Shown here: positions 16,715 to 26,239 of the stretch, in pieces
How positions within the stretch are numbered: position 1 is the stretch's first letter
Layout of the letters: every line of letters starts with the position of its first letter
DNA from: DATBSK01 sp964501785
Lineage (GTDB): Bacteria; Actinomycetota; Acidimicrobiia; IMCC26256; PALSA-555
Length of the DNA stretch: 64,000 nucleotides
NCBI GenBank assembly: GCA_964501785.1
Contig: CAZCUD010000013.1
Coordinates: 51,949 to 115,948 of the forward strand
Reading direction: 5' to 3'
Notes under the pieces: model-generated
What the model saw: the letters and a program-made list of their open reading frames with translations, nothing else
What the model was told of the DNA's origin: nothing
The model's database searches: none
Translations under genes and position numbers: made by a program

Positions 16715-18613
16715 GTGACGATGTGGCAGGCGATGATGGGCTTCCGCCAGGACTACGACGCCCTGCGCGGCCGCAAGATCGAGCGCGCGCTCCTGCGCCG
16801 GGTGTTCCGACTCGCCCGGCCCTATCGCCGCCAGCTCATCGGCTTCCTCCTCGCGGTGATCGCCGCCGCCGTCGTCACCGCGATCCCACCGCTGCTGCTC
16901 AAGACGCTGCTCGACACCGCCGTGCCCGATTCCGACGTCACCCTGGTGACGCTGCTGGCCGCGGGGGCCGTCGTGCTCGCGCTCGCGAGCGCCGGGCTCT
17001 CACTGCTCCAGCGCTGGTACTCAGCGGCCATCGGCGAGGGTCTCATCTACGACATGCGGGTCGCGCTCTTCGACCACGTCCAGCGCCTCCCGCTCTCGTT
17101 CTTCACCCGCACCCAGACCGGTTCGCTGATGTCGCGTCTCAACAACGACGTGATCGGAGCGCAGCAGGCGGTCACCAACACCATGGGCACGGTCGCGAGC
17201 AACGCGATCAGCATCGTGGTGACGCTCGCGTTCATGCTCGCCCTCGAGTGGCGCCTCACGATCCTCACGCTCCTCGTGCTGCCGCTCTTCATCATCCCGG
17301 CGCGCCGCGTGGGTAGGCGGCTCCAGGTGCTGACGCGCGAATCGATGCAGCTCAACGCGGCGATGAACAACACCGTCGCGGAGCGGTTCAACGTGGCCGG
17401 CGCGCTCGTCGTGAAGCTGTTCGGCAACCACGATCGCGAAGAGGCGATGTTCGCCGACCGCGCCGGGCGCGTGCGTGACATCGGCGTGCGCAGCGCGCTC
17501 CTCGCGCGCGTGCTCTTCGTCGGCCTCGGGCTCGTGGCCGCGGTCGGCACGGCCGTCGTCTACTACCTCGGTGGTCGCTTCGTGATCGAGGGAGTGATCG
17601 CCGTCGGCACGGTTGCCGCCTTCGTCGTCTACGTGGGGCAGATCTACACGCCGCTGACGCAGCTCACGAACGCCCGCGTCGACGTGCTCACCGCGCTCGT
17701 GTCGTTCGAGCGCGTCTTCGAGGTGCTCGACTTCCCACCGCTGATCCAGGACCGGCCCGGCGCGATCGAGCTGCCGCGCGCCCAGGGCCGCGTCGAGCTC
17801 GACCACGTGTGGTTCCGCCATCCGCCGGCCGCGGTCTCGTCCATCGCCTCGCTCGAGGAGGGTGGCGTCGTCGCCGACGACGATCCGGGCGCCTGGATCC
17901 TGCGCGACGTGTCGTTCACGGTCGAGCCGGGTGAGCTCGTGGCACTCGTCGGGCCGTCCGGCGCCGGCAAGACGACGACCGCGATGCTCGTGCCCCGCAT
18001 CCATGACGTCGTCGGCGGGCGGGTCCTCGTCGACGGTCACGACGTGCGCGACGTGACGCTCGACTCGCTGCGCGCCGACGTGGGCATGGTCATGCAGGAC
18101 CCGCACCTCTTCCACGAGACGATCGCCGCCAACCTGCGCTACGCCAAGCCCGACGCGACCGGCGACGACCTCGTCGCCGCGTGCAAGGCCGCCCGCATCC
18201 ACGACCTGATCGCGAGCCTGCCCGACGGGTACGACACGATCGTGGGCGAGCGCGGCTACCGGATGTCGGGAGGCGAGAAGCAGCGGCTCGCGATCGCCCG
18301 CATGCTGCTCAAGGACCCCGCGATCGTGATCCTCGACGAGGCGACGTCGCACCTCGACTCGGAGTCGGAGCAGGCCATCCAGCGCGCGCTCGCCGACGCG
18401 TTGGACGGCCGCACCGCGCTCGTGATCGCCCACCGCCTGTCGACCATCGTCGCCGCGGACCGGATCGTCGTGCTCGACGGCGGCCGCGTCGTCGAGGAAG
18501 GCAGCCACGCCGAGCTGCTCGCACGCGAAGACCTCTACGCCGACCTTTACCGCACGCAGCTCGACGGTGGCGCGCCGCCGCTGCTCGGCTCCGCGGTCGC
18601 CGAAGGCGGATGA
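16715..18613 (+). CDS. ABC exporter (type IV, TMD-NBD), stand-alone
   Basis: ABC exporter half of 632 residues. Six helices span about 30-330 and the NBD about 360-620. Walker A is GPSGAGKTT (about 413), the signature MSGGEKQ, Walker B AIVILDEATSHLD and the H-loop IAHRLST. A 25-30 residue insertion rich in Glu/Asp (IASLEEGGVVADDDPG) lies between the first NBD strand and Walker A, which is unusual. GTG at 16715 is preferred because GGAGG is 4 nt upstream; ATG at 16721 is the alternative. It probably works as a homodimer; substrate unknown. Confidence 0.88.
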   Translation: MTMWQAMMGFRQDYDALRGRKIERALLRRVFRLARPYRRQLIGFLLAVIAAAVVTAIPPLLLKTLLDTAVPDSDVTLVTLLAAGAVVLALASAGLSLLQRWYSAAIGEGLIYDMRVALFDHVQRLPLSFFTRTQTGSLMSRLNNDVIGAQQAVTNTMGTVASNAISIVVTLAFMLALEWRLTILTLLVLPLFIIPARRVGRRLQVLTRESMQLNAAMNNTVAERFNVAGALVVKLFGNHDREEAMFADRAGRVRDIGVRSALLARVLFVGLGLVAAVGTAVVYYLGGRFVIEGVIAVGTVAAFVVYVGQIYTPLTQLTNARVDVLTALVSFERVFEVLDFPPLIQDRPGAIELPRAQGRVELDHVWFRHPPAAVSSIASLEEGGVVADDDPGAWILRDVSFTVEPGELVALVGPSGAGKTTTAMLVPRIHDVVGGRVLVDGHDVRDVTLDSLRADVGMVMQDPHLFHETIAANLRYAKPDATGDDLVAACKAARIHDLIASLPDGYDTIVGERGYRMSGGEKQRLAIARMLLKDPAIVILDEATSHLDSESEQAIQRALADALDGRTALVIAHRLSTIVAADRIVVLDGGRVVEEGSHAELLAREDLYADLYRTQLDGGAPPLLGSAVAEGG

Positions 18614-18617
18614 CCCG

Positions 18618-19754
18618 ATGACCGAGCCCCGGCCCGCCCGAGCGACGAGCGCTCGACGGCGCCGGAAGGCGGTCGTCGCCGCGTCGGTCGTCGTCATCGC
18701 CTCGGTCCTGCTCGGCCTCGGCGCGCTCGTGGCGTCCGACGTCCTGCGACTGGGCGGTGGGCCGGGGCCGGCACTGGCCGAGCACGCCGACGATCCGACC
18801 ACGACGACGATCGACGACGCGGCCCGGGCGTGTCGTGCCCGGCTCGGTCCCGACGACCCGCTGCGCCTGTGGATCGCGGGCGACTCGCTCGCCGGGTCGC
18901 TCGGCCCCGCGCTCGGCGAGCGCGCGGCGGCGACCGGCATCGTGGCGCCCGTCTACGACTCGCGCGTGTCGAGCGGGCTCGCCGACCCCGACTTCTTCGA
19001 CTGGCCCGAGCACGCGACGACCGAGATGGCTGCCCTCGACCCCGAGGTCGTCGTCTTCATCATCGGTGCGAACGACTGGCGCGCGCCCACATCGGTCGGC
19101 GGCGGCACCGCGTGGCAGGACGAGTACCGCGCCGCGGTCGAGCAGACGCTCACCATCTTCGAGGACGGCGGCGACACGCGACACGTCTTCTGGGTCGGCT
19201 CGCCAACGATGCAGGAGCGGCGCAAGGACCAGGGCGCCCAGCAGGTCAACGAGCTGATGCGCGAGGTCGTCGCGCAGCACGAGCGCGCGACGTACGTCGA
19301 CGCGTACGAGCTGTTCTCCGACGACGACGCCGACGGCGGGTACGCGGCGTCGCTGCCCGGCCCCGGCGGCAAGGACGTGCGCGTCCGCGCCGGTGACGGC
19401 GTCCACCTCACCGTGGAGGGCGCCGAGCTCCTCGGCGACCACGTCTACGCCCAGCTCGAGCCCCGCTGCGACCTCGACGGCCAGGCCGTCCCCGACCGGC
19501 CGCAGCCGGTGGTGCGCACGAAGGGCAGCGACGGCCCGGGCGGGGCGTCCGGGCAGGGCTCCGGGTCGGGGGGAGCGACGGTCACGACCTCGGCGCCGGT
19601 CATCTCGCCGCCCGCGCCCGACACCACGCCGACCACTGCGGCACCGGTGACCGATCCACCGACGGCGCCGCCCGCCGATCCTCCGGCCGACGATCCCCCG
19701 GTCGATCCGCCCGGCGGCGGGTCCGAGGAGCCGACGTCGGAGACCGAGCCGTAG
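18618..19754 (+). CDS. Membrane-anchored SGNH/GDSL hydrolase (DUF459-like)
   Basis: Extracytoplasmic SGNH hydrolase, 378 residues. One N-terminal membrane anchor (VVAASVVVIASVLLGLGALV) is followed by the four SGNH blocks: IAGDSLAGSLG (Ser nucleophile), Gly of the second block, GANDW (Asn) and DGVHLT (Asp-x-x-His). The C-terminus is a Pro/Thr-rich low-complexity tail from about 310. It starts 4 nt after the ABC exporter stop, so the two are likely co-transcribed; acylation or deacylation of a cell-wall polymer exported by that transporter is a reasonable inference. Confidence 0.85.
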   Translation: MTEPRPARATSARRRRKAVVAASVVVIASVLLGLGALVASDVLRLGGGPGPALAEHADDPTTTTIDDAARACRARLGPDDPLRLWIAGDSLAGSLGPALGERAAATGIVAPVYDSRVSSGLADPDFFDWPEHATTEMAALDPEVVVFIIGANDWRAPTSVGGGTAWQDEYRAAVEQTLTIFEDGGDTRHVFWVGSPTMQERRKDQGAQQVNELMREVVAQHERATYVDAYELFSDDDADGGYAASLPGPGGKDVRVRAGDGVHLTVEGAELLGDHVYAQLEPRCDLDGQAVPDRPQPVVRTKGSDGPGGASGQGSGSGGATVTTSAPVISPPAPDTTPTTAAPVTDPPTAPPADPPADDPPVDPPGGGSEEPTSETEP

Positions 19755-19765
19755 GCTCCACGGCC

Positions 19766-21385
19766 ATGTCCAACGAGCTCGACGCGGCGGGAGCCGCGGT
19801 CGCCACCGCCCGCACCGTCGTCGACGCGGCCTGCCAGCATCTCGCCCGCGCCAGCTCCGACGGCGGGAAGGTGTCGGTCGCCAAGCTCGACGACCACCAG
19901 GTGCTCGCGTACGACCTCGCCCACACGGCGAGCGCGGTCGAAGGCTGTCGGGTGATGCTCGAGTACGGCGAGCACGGTGAGGCCGAGTCGTTGCTCGCGC
20001 GCACGTTCATCGCCGACGCGATCAGTGACCTCGCCGCCCGGCTCGTCGGCCGTGAGAGCGTGTGGGGCGTCGAGGCGGCCGAGCTCGCACCCGTCCTCCC
20101 CTTCCTGGAGTCGCACCGATCGCCCCAGCTCCTCGAGCAGCTCGCGCGAGAGCTCCCCGCCCTCGGCACCGGGCCCGCGCACCTCGACGACGAGTTCGAC
20201 CTCGTGCGCGAGACGTTCCACCGCTTCGCCGCCGACAAGATCCGACCTGTCGCCGAGCACGTCCACCGCACCAACGCCGACATCCCGGAGGACGTGATCA
20301 GCGGCCTCGCGGAGATCGGCGGGTTCGGCCTGTCGGTGCCCGAGGAGTACGGCGGCTTCGCGGTCGGTGGTGAGCACGACTACATGGGGATGGTGGTCGC
20401 GACCGAGGAGCTGTCTTGGGGATCGCTCGGCGTCGGTGGCTCGTTGATCACCCGCCCCGAGATCCTCACCCGGGCGATCGTGCGCGGTGGCACCGAGGAG
20501 CAGAAGCAGCGGTGGCTCCCCCGCATCGCGTCCGGCGAGCTGCTCGTCGGCGTGATGGTGACCGAACCCGACTTCGGCTCCGACGTCGCCGGCGTCAAGG
20601 TCTCGGCGACCCCGGTCGACGGCGGCTACCTGATCAACGGCACGAAGACCTGGGCGACCTTCGCGGGCCGAGCCGACGCGATCATGCTGCTCGCGCGCAC
20701 CGAGCGCGACGCCGGACACCGCGGGCTGTCGATCTTCGTCGTCGACAAGGAGCCGGCACCGGGTCACGAGTTCGCCTTCACCCAGGAGTCCGGCGGCACG
20801 ATCGAGGGCCGGGCGATCGACACCATCGGCTACCGCGGCATGCACTCGTACGAGGTCTCGTTCTCCGACTGGTTCGTGCCCTCCGGCAACCTCGTCGGTG
20901 AGGACGAGGGTCGTGACCGCGGCTTCTACCTCACGATGGAGGGGTTCGAGAACGGACGGCTCCAGACCGCGGCGCGCGCGGTCGGGCTGATGCAGGCCGC
21001 GTTCGAAGCCGGGCTGGCGTACGCGCAGGAGCGCAGCGTCTTCGGGCGACCGGTCGCCGACTACCAGCTGTCGCAGGCGAAGCTCGCCCGCATGGCCGCG
21101 CTCATCCAGGCGGGTCGCCAGTTCTCCTACGACGTGGCAGGCCGGATGGGTCGCGGTGAAGGGACGCTCCACGCCGCGATGGTCAAGGCCTACGTCTGCC
21201 GGGCCGCGGAGTGGGTCACGCGCGAGGCGATGCAGCTGCACGGCGGCATGGGCTACGCCGAGGAGTACGACGTGTCGCGCTACTTCGTCGACGCGCGCGT
21301 CCTCTCGATCTTCGAGGGCGCCGACGAGACCCTCTGCCTGCGCCTGATCGCCCGTCGCCTCGCCGAGCAGGCGCTCGAAGCCTAG
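19766..21385 (+). CDS. Probable (2S)-methylsuccinyl-CoA dehydrogenase
   Basis: Acyl-CoA dehydrogenase of 539 residues with an extra N-terminal helical domain of about 150 residues, as in Mcd of the ethylmalonyl-CoA pathway (usual length about 550). The core carries [37 protein letters not shown], the [13 protein letters not shown] block matching Mcd, and the catalytic Glu in SIFEGADET. It starts 8 nt after TAGGCT (leaderless). The TAG stop shares a CTAG tetramer with the TAG of the convergent LLM gene. Assignment to Mcd rather than a general long ACAD is inference from architecture. Confidence 0.75.
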   Translation: MSNELDAAGAAVATARTVVDAACQHLARASSDGGKVSVAKLDDHQVLAYDLAHTASAVEGCRVMLEYGEHGEAESLLARTFIADAISDLAARLVGRESVWGVEAAELAPVLPFLESHRSPQLLEQLARELPALGTGPAHLDDEFDLVRETFHRFAADKIRPVAEHVHRTNADIPEDVISGLAEIGGFGLSVPEEYGGFAVGGEHDYMGMVVATEELSWGSLGVGGSLITRPEILTRAIVRGGTEEQKQRWLPRIASGELLVGVMVTEPDFGSDVAGVKVSATPVDGGYLINGTKTWATFAGRADAIMLLARTERDAGHRGLSIFVVDKEPAPGHEFAFTQESGGTIEGRAIDTIGYRGMHSYEVSFSDWFVPSGNLVGEDEGRDRGFYLTMEGFENGRLQTAARAVGLMQAAFEAGLAYAQERSVFGRPVADYQLSQAKLARMAALIQAGRQFSYDVAGRMGRGEGTLHAAMVKAYVCRAAEWVTREAMQLHGGMGYAEEYDVSRYFVDARVLSIFEGADETLCLRLIARRLAEQALEA

Positions 21386-22380
21386 GAACGGAGCTCGGCG
21401 GCCTCGGCGAGGAGGTCGAGCGAGCGAAGGCGCGCGCCGATCGCCGGTGCGCTGTGCACGACCATGAGCTCGTCGGCCTCGGTCTCGGCGACGAACGCGT
21501 CGAGGTAGGCGCGGACGGTCGGCGCGGTGCCGACCGCGGTGTAGCGCATCATCTGCTCGACGTGCACGGCCTGGGGCGACTGGAGGATCTGTTCGGCCTC
21601 GCCGTCGGTGAGGCGGTGCCCGCCGCGGCTGAACAGGTTGCGGACCCGGGCCTTCTTGGTGAGGTGCAGCTGCTCGTGCGCCTCGTCGTCGCTGTCGGCG
21701 GCGATCACGTTCACGCCGGCGATCACGTAGGGGTGGTCGAGCTGCTTCGACGGCTCGAAGCGCTCGCGGTAGATCGCGATCGCTTCGTGCAGCGCCGCGG
21801 GCGCGAAGTGCGAGGCGAACCCGTACGGCAGCCCGAGCACCGCGGCGAGCTGTGCACCGAACAGGGACGACCCGAGGACGTAGAGCGGCACGTCGGTGCC
21901 GCGACCAGGGGTCGCGTGGACCCCTGGGACCAGCGTCTCCCCGCTCAGGTACCCCTGGAGCTCGAGCACGTCCTGGGGGAAGGTCTCCGCGGCTTCCGGA
22001 CCGCGACGCAGCGCGCGCATGGTGGCCTGGTCGCTGCCGGGGGCGCGCCCGAGGCCGAGGTCGATGCGACCGGGATGCAGCGTCGCGAGGGTCCCGAACT
22101 GCTCGGCGATGAGGAGCGGCGCGTGGTTGGGCAACATGATGCCGCCCGCACCGAGCCTGATCCGGTCGGTGTGCGCGGCCACGTGCGCGATGAGCACCGC
22201 GGTCGCCGACGACGCGATCGCCTCGATGTTGTGGTGCTCCGCGTACCAGACCCGGTGATAGCCGAGGTCCTCCGCGCGGCGGGCGACCGTGACGGTCGCT
22301 TCGAGCGCGTCACGGGGGGATTCGTCGGGCCCGACGATCGCGAGGTCGAGGACCGACAGCGGGACCGCGATCGGGTTCAG
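21382..22380 (-). CDS. LLM class flavin-dependent oxidoreductase, apparent CTG start
   Basis: Luciferase-like monooxygenase of 332 residues, group-1 (MsnO8/alkanal-like) type: [15 protein letters not shown], then [27 protein letters not shown] and [14 protein letters not shown]. The family start requires residues up to SVLDL, but no ATG, GTG or TTG exists in that segment. A CTG at 22380 sits exactly where other members begin and overlaps the upstream stop as CTGA, mirroring the GTGA/ATGA overlaps used throughout this genome. The first conventional start (GTG at 22197) would delete the first 61 residues, including the first strands of the barrel. Confidence 0.85.
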   Translation of the reverse strand: MNPIAVPLSVLDLAIVGPDESPRDALEATVTVARRAEDLGYHRVWYAEHHNIEAIASSATAVLIAHVAAHTDRIRLGAGGIMLPNHAPLLIAEQFGTLATLHPGRIDLGLGRAPGSDQATMRALRRGPEAAETFPQDVLELQGYLSGETLVPGVHATPGRGTDVPLYVLGSSLFGAQLAAVLGLPYGFASHFAPAALHEAIAIYRERFEPSKQLDHPYVIAGVNVIAADSDDEAHEQLHLTKKARVRNLFSRGGHRLTDGEAEQILQSPQAVHVEQMMRYTAVGTAPTVRAYLDAFVAETEADELMVVHSAPAIGARLRSLDLLAEAAELRS

Positions 22381-22910
22381 CCGGCGCCGCCGAGGTCGCG
22401 CAGCTCGTCCTTCGCCTCGTCGACGTGGTCGAGGCGCTCGTTGATCCGCCGAATCGAGTCGTCGACGCTGTCGACGAGGGGGCTGGCGGCCTCGACCGCG
22501 TTCTTCGAGATCCGTTCACCCGTGCGCTCGAGGTCGGCGATGCGGTAGCGCAGCCCGAGCAACGTCTTGTGCCGCTGCCGGAACGGCAGCTTGGCCGCCA
22601 GGACGAGCTGGTCGTCGAGCGCGCGTGCCGTCGCCGCCAGGTCGTCGACCAGGCACTCGTACGGCGCGGTCGCCACCCCACGCTTGCGCGCCTCGGCGAC
22701 GTTGCGGCGCGTGCGATCGACGGCGCGGTGCATGCGGCGGTGCAGGTCGGCGGCGACGCTCTGCGAGGTCTGCCACGACACGGGCACACCAGGCCGACGG
22801 CGCGTCCAACGCCAGCTGACCCCGAGCACGGTCACGCAGAACGCGGCACCGAGGGCGAGCTCCACCTTATGGTCGCGCTCGCTCGCCCGCAGGGTGCCTG
22901 CGGGCGACAT
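22377..22910 (-). CDS. Membrane-anchored helical protein of unknown function
   Basis: Protein of about 177 residues, not recognised. One membrane segment ([16 protein letters not shown]) near the N-terminus is followed by charged amphipathic helices and a C-terminal coiled coil ([20 protein letters not shown]). The start is uncertain: ATG at 22910 or GTG at 22865. A 21-codon reading frame begins at an ATG 7 nt after TAGCCT (22932) and ends one base before the GTG at 22865, which would suit coupling. Its stop overlaps the LLM gene. Confidence 0.65.
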   Translation of the reverse strand: MSPAGTLRASERDHKVELALGAAFCVTVLGVSWRWTRRRPGVPVSWQTSQSVAADLHRRMHRAVDRTRRNVAEARKRGVATAPYECLVDDLAATARALDDQLVLAAKLPFRQRHKTLLGLRYRIADLERTGERISKNAVEAASPLVDSVDDSIRRINERLDHVDEAKDELRDLGGAG

Positions 22911-22987
22911 CCAGCACGCTCGCTTGCTCCATGAGAAGAAGGCTAGCGACCGTCCCGCCTCGTGCAACCACGCCCTAACGTCGGTCG

Positions 22988-23725
22988 ATGGCCGAGAAGG
23001 GTGGCGGTTCGGATCGGATCGACCGGCGCCGACTCGCCCTGCTGCTCGTCCCGATCGTGGCCATCGCGATCGTGTCGTCGATCGGCGACGCCCTCTCGCC
23101 GACGCTGGTCGTCGACGCACCGCTGCTGCTCGTGGCGCTGGTGCCGCGCAACCGCTTCCTCGTGCTCGCCGCTCCCCAGCTGGAGTTCTGGCCGTTCTTC
23201 CTGGTCGGGATGGTGCGGCTCGCCCTCACCGACCCGCTCTTCTACCTGTTCGGGCGCCAGTACGGAGACGCCGCGATCGAGTGGACGGAGCGGCGCGCGG
23301 GTGCGCCCGGGTCGGTGCGACGGCTCGAGCAGTGGTTCCGCCGGGCGGCGTACCCGATCGTCGCCATCGCCCCCAACAACATCGTGTGCGTGCTCGCCGG
23401 CGCGGCGGGCATGTCGGTCGTCGGGTTCCTCGTCACCAACCTCGGCGGCACCGCGGCGCGGATGGTCCTGATCTGGTTCGTGGGCGACGTCTTCTCGGAG
23501 CCGCTGCTCGACGTCATCGACTTCATCGGCCGGTACCGCTGGATCCTGACCGCGGTCACCGTCGTGATCGTCGCGGCCTCGGTCGTGCGGGCCCGCCGCC
23601 ACCGCCGCTCTGAGATCGAGACGGTCGACGAGGTGGCGGAGGAGCTCGAAGAGCTGGAGCAGACCGCGGCCGAGGGAACGACTAGCTCGACGACCGAGCC
23701 ATCCCCGCGCGCTCGCCCCGAGTGA
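22988..23725 (+). CDS. DedA/VTT-domain-like membrane protein
   Basis: Integral membrane protein of 245 residues resembling the DedA (SNARE-associated, VTT) family: re-entrant-like FYLFGRQYGDAAIEW, then AAYPIVAIAPNNIVCVLAG and a C-terminal helix before a Glu-rich tail. Family members act in membrane lipid (undecaprenyl phosphate or PE) translocation and proton homeostasis. ATG lies 6 nt after TAACGT (leaderless). The 3' end overlaps the convergent CitE-like gene by 44 bp. Confidence 0.78.
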   Translation: MAEKGGGSDRIDRRRLALLLVPIVAIAIVSSIGDALSPTLVVDAPLLLVALVPRNRFLVLAAPQLEFWPFFLVGMVRLALTDPLFYLFGRQYGDAAIEWTERRAGAPGSVRRLEQWFRRAAYPIVAIAPNNIVCVLAGAAGMSVVGFLVTNLGGTAARMVLIWFVGDVFSEPLLDVIDFIGRYRWILTAVTVVIVAASVVRARRHRRSEIETVDEVAEELEELEQTAAEGTTSSTTEPSPRARPE

Positions 23726-24629
23726 CGAACTTCGTCGCCATCTTGCGGCTCGCCTCGTCGATCATCTCGTCGCCGAACATCACGGCGCCCTTGCGCTCAC
23801 CGGCGCCGCCCTCGGTGGTCGCCTTCTCGTAGGCCTCGAGGATGTCGATCGCCTTGTCGAACTGCTCCTGGGTCGGCGTGAACACCTCGTTGATGACCTC
23901 GACCTGATCGGGGTGCAGCGCCCACTTGCCGTCGAACCCGAGGATGCGCGGGCGGTTGCAGTAGTCGCGCAGGGCGTCGAGCTCGCGGATCTTGAGGAAC
24001 GGCCCGTCGATCACCTGGAGTCCGTTCGCCCGCCCGGCCATGAGGATCTTCTCGAACACGTAGTGGAAGTGGTCGCCTGGGTACTCGGGGATCTGCACAC
24101 CGCCGGTGAGCACGGGGATCTCGGCCGACGCGGCGAAGTCGGCCGGCCCGAAGATGATGGTCTCGAGTCGCGGTGACGCCGCGCAGATCTCCTCGACGTT
24201 GATCAGGCCGCGCGCGGTCTCGATCTGGGCTTCGATGCCGACCGTCGCCTCGCGCCCGGTGACCTGCTCGATCTGCGTGAGCAGCAGGTCGAGCGCCTGC
24301 ACCTCCGCCGCGGACTGCACCTTCGGCAGCATCAGCTCGTCGAGGCGCTCCGACGCGTTCTCGACCACATCGATGACGTCGCGGTAGGTCCACTCGGTGT
24401 CCCACGCGTTGACGCGCACGCAGAGGACGGCGTCACCCCAGTCGTTCTCGTTGATCGCCTGCACCACGTTGGCGCGGGCCGACTCCTTCTCGAGCGGCGC
24501 CACGGAGTCCTCGAGGTCGAGGAACACCATGTCGGCACCGAGCCCGGGCGCCTTGCCGAGCATCTTCGGGCTCGACCCGGGGACCGACAGGCACGAGCGG
24601 CGGGGGAGGTTGCGCGAGCGCTCCGACAT
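23682..24629 (-). CDS. HpcH/HpaI aldolase/citrate lyase family (CitE/malyl-CoA lyase-like)
   Basis: Protein of 315 residues of the CitE/Mcl family, which cleaves or forms (S)-malyl-CoA, beta-methylmalyl-CoA or citryl-CoA. Recognisable are SVPGSSPKMLGKAPG, DMVFLDLEDSVAPLEKESAR (Mg and CoA binding, ending in EDSVAP), CVRVNAWDT, PKVQSA and GKWALHPDQV. Mcl1-type members have the same GKWAIHPxQ and EVFTP end. ATG at 24629 lies 7 nt after TAGCGT. With the Mcd-like gene at 19766 it suggests an ethylmalonyl-CoA-type route; substrate specificity is not provable here. Confidence 0.85.
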   Translation of the reverse strand: MSERSRNLPRRSCLSVPGSSPKMLGKAPGLGADMVFLDLEDSVAPLEKESARANVVQAINENDWGDAVLCVRVNAWDTEWTYRDVIDVVENASERLDELMLPKVQSAAEVQALDLLLTQIEQVTGREATVGIEAQIETARGLINVEEICAASPRLETIIFGPADFAASAEIPVLTGGVQIPEYPGDHFHYVFEKILMAGRANGLQVIDGPFLKIRELDALRDYCNRPRILGFDGKWALHPDQVEVINEVFTPTQEQFDKAIDILEAYEKATTEGGAGERKGAVMFGDEMIDEASRKMATKFVTRGERAGMARSSS

Positions 24630-24691
24630 GGCGACCACGCTACCCAGGGCGCGTCGTGGCCGCCGACCCGACGCGCCGTTACGCTCGTCCC

Positions 24692-25510
24692 GTGGCTCCG
24701 ACGCTCGACCAGCTCGCCGACGGGGTGTGGGTGTGGCTCCAGCCCGGCGGTGAGACGGGCGTCAGCAACGCCGGCGTGATCGCCGACGACGACGGCCTGA
24801 CCGTCGTCGACACGCTGATGGTGCGCTCGCAGTGGGAGCCGTTCGCGGCCGCGGTCGAGGCCCTCGACCGACCGGTGAAGCGGGTCGTCCTCACGCACGC
24901 GCACGTCGATCACGTGGGCGGCACGTCGAAGTTCCGCAACGCGGCCGTGTACGCCACGCCGGTGACGAGCCATCTCCTCGATCAGGAGATGCCCGTCGAC
25001 GCGTACAAGTCGTTCATGCCCGCGTTCACCGACGAGTTCGACGAGCTCGCCGAGATCGGCACCCGGCCGGTCAGCCACCTGGTCGACGGCGCGGCCCAGC
25101 TCACCCCTCGGATCGAGCTGCTGCCCGCCGACGGGCACACCCCGGGCGACCTCATGGTCCTGGTCGCCGACGTCGACCTGCTCTTCGCCGGCGACCTGTG
25201 CTTCTTCGGGGTGACGCCGCTCGCGTTCCAGGGCGACCCGCAGCGCTGGGCCGACGTGCTCGACGCGGTCGCCGAGCTCGCCGACGTGATCGTGCCCGGG
25301 CACGGCCCGGTCGGTGGCGAGGCCGAGGTGCGCACGCTCCAGGCCTACCTGCGCCACTGCGTCGCGGGCGAGGTGCCCGCGGGTCCCTGGGACTCGTGGG
25401 GCGAGCGCGAGCAGCGCGACGCGATCAACATCGAGCGCGCGGCGTTGCTGCGCGACGGCCGCGACGAGATGCCGCCCACGATGATCGAGGCCGTCACCCG
25501 TCCCGCGTGA
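24692..25510 (+). CDS. MBL-fold metallo-hydrolase
   Basis: Metallo-beta-lactamase-fold protein of 272 residues: THAHVDHVGG supplies the HxHxDH site, with further ligands in DGHTPGD, FAGDLCF and PGHGPV. This set matches glyoxalase-II/SoxH-type cyclase-hydrolases. The start GTG at 24692 lies 6 nt after TACGCT (leaderless) and gives APTLDQLADGVWV; an upstream in-frame start would cross the divergent promoter. It is divergent from the CitE-like gene. Substrate unknown. Confidence 0.85.
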   Translation: MAPTLDQLADGVWVWLQPGGETGVSNAGVIADDDGLTVVDTLMVRSQWEPFAAAVEALDRPVKRVVLTHAHVDHVGGTSKFRNAAVYATPVTSHLLDQEMPVDAYKSFMPAFTDEFDELAEIGTRPVSHLVDGAAQLTPRIELLPADGHTPGDLMVLVADVDLLFAGDLCFFGVTPLAFQGDPQRWADVLDAVAELADVIVPGHGPVGGEAEVRTLQAYLRHCVAGEVPAGPWDSWGEREQRDAINIERAALLRDGRDEMPPTMIEAVTRPA

Positions 25511-25513
25511 CGG

Positions 25514-26209
25514 TCACGTCACGTTGGCGCGGAAGAACTCCACGGTGCGGCGCCACGCGGTCTCGGTGTGCTCGTCGTGGTGCACCTCGGGACGGTGGTG
25601 GTTCGTGAACGCGTGCTCGCAGTCGGGGTAGACGAACATCTCCACCGTCTTGCCGAGCCCGCGGAGCTCTTCCTCGAGCTGGCGCACCGCGTCGGGGCTC
25701 GCGAAGTCGTCGTTCTCCGCGTAGTGGCCCTGCACCGGACCGTTGAGCTTCGACCAGTCGGGCTGCGCGGCGGGCCAACCGATGACGCCGTAGTAGGGGA
25801 CGACCGCGGCGACCGTCGGACGCAGGGTGGCGAGCCAGAGCGCGAGCGCACCCCCCATGCAGAAGCCGGTGACCCCGACGCCGTCAGTCGTGACTGCTTC
25901 GTGTGCAGTGAGGAAGTCGACCGCGCCCACCATGTCCTTGGCGGCCTGCTCGATGTTGAGCGCCATCATCATCTTCTGCGCTTCGTCGGGCTCGGTGGTC
26001 GTCTTGCCCCGGTAGAGGTCGGGCGCGAGCGCGACGAAGCCCTCGGTCGCGAAGCGATCGCAGACCTCCTTGATCTGGTCGTTGAGGCCCCACCACTCCT
26101 GGATCACCACGACCCCGGGCCCCTGCCCCGATGCAGGGACCGACAGGTATCCCGAGCCCTTGGAGCCGTTGCTCGGGAACTCCACCATGACGCCCGTCAA
26201 GTCAGCCAT
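25514..26209 (-). CDS. Dienelactone hydrolase family protein
   Basis: Alpha/beta hydrolase of 231 residues of the dienelactone hydrolase family. The nucleophile Cys sits in GFCMGG, the acid is Asp in ENDDFASPD and the base His is in CEHAFTNHH; GVVVIQEWWGLNDQIK is the conserved oxyanion region. The family hydrolyses dienelactone in chlorocatechol degradation, but many members have other ester substrates. ATG at 26209 lies 6 nt after TACCCT. The stop is 3 nt from the convergent MBL gene stop. Confidence 0.92.
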   Translation of the reverse strand: MADLTGVMVEFPSNGSKGSGYLSVPASGQGPGVVVIQEWWGLNDQIKEVCDRFATEGFVALAPDLYRGKTTTEPDEAQKMMMALNIEQAAKDMVGAVDFLTAHEAVTTDGVGVTGFCMGGALALWLATLRPTVAAVVPYYGVIGWPAAQPDWSKLNGPVQGHYAENDDFASPDAVRQLEEELRGLGKTVEMFVYPDCEHAFTNHHRPEVHHDEHTETAWRRTVEFFRANVT

Positions 26210-26239
26210 GCGCGAAGGGTACGCGCTACCTTCCCGGCC

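Noticed and set aside
23682..23725. Convergent 3' overlap of the DedA-like and CitE-like genes as an unusual feature
   Set aside because: Overlapping convergent ends (44 bp) are common in compact, GC-rich genomes and both reading frames have clear family matches upstream of the overlap.
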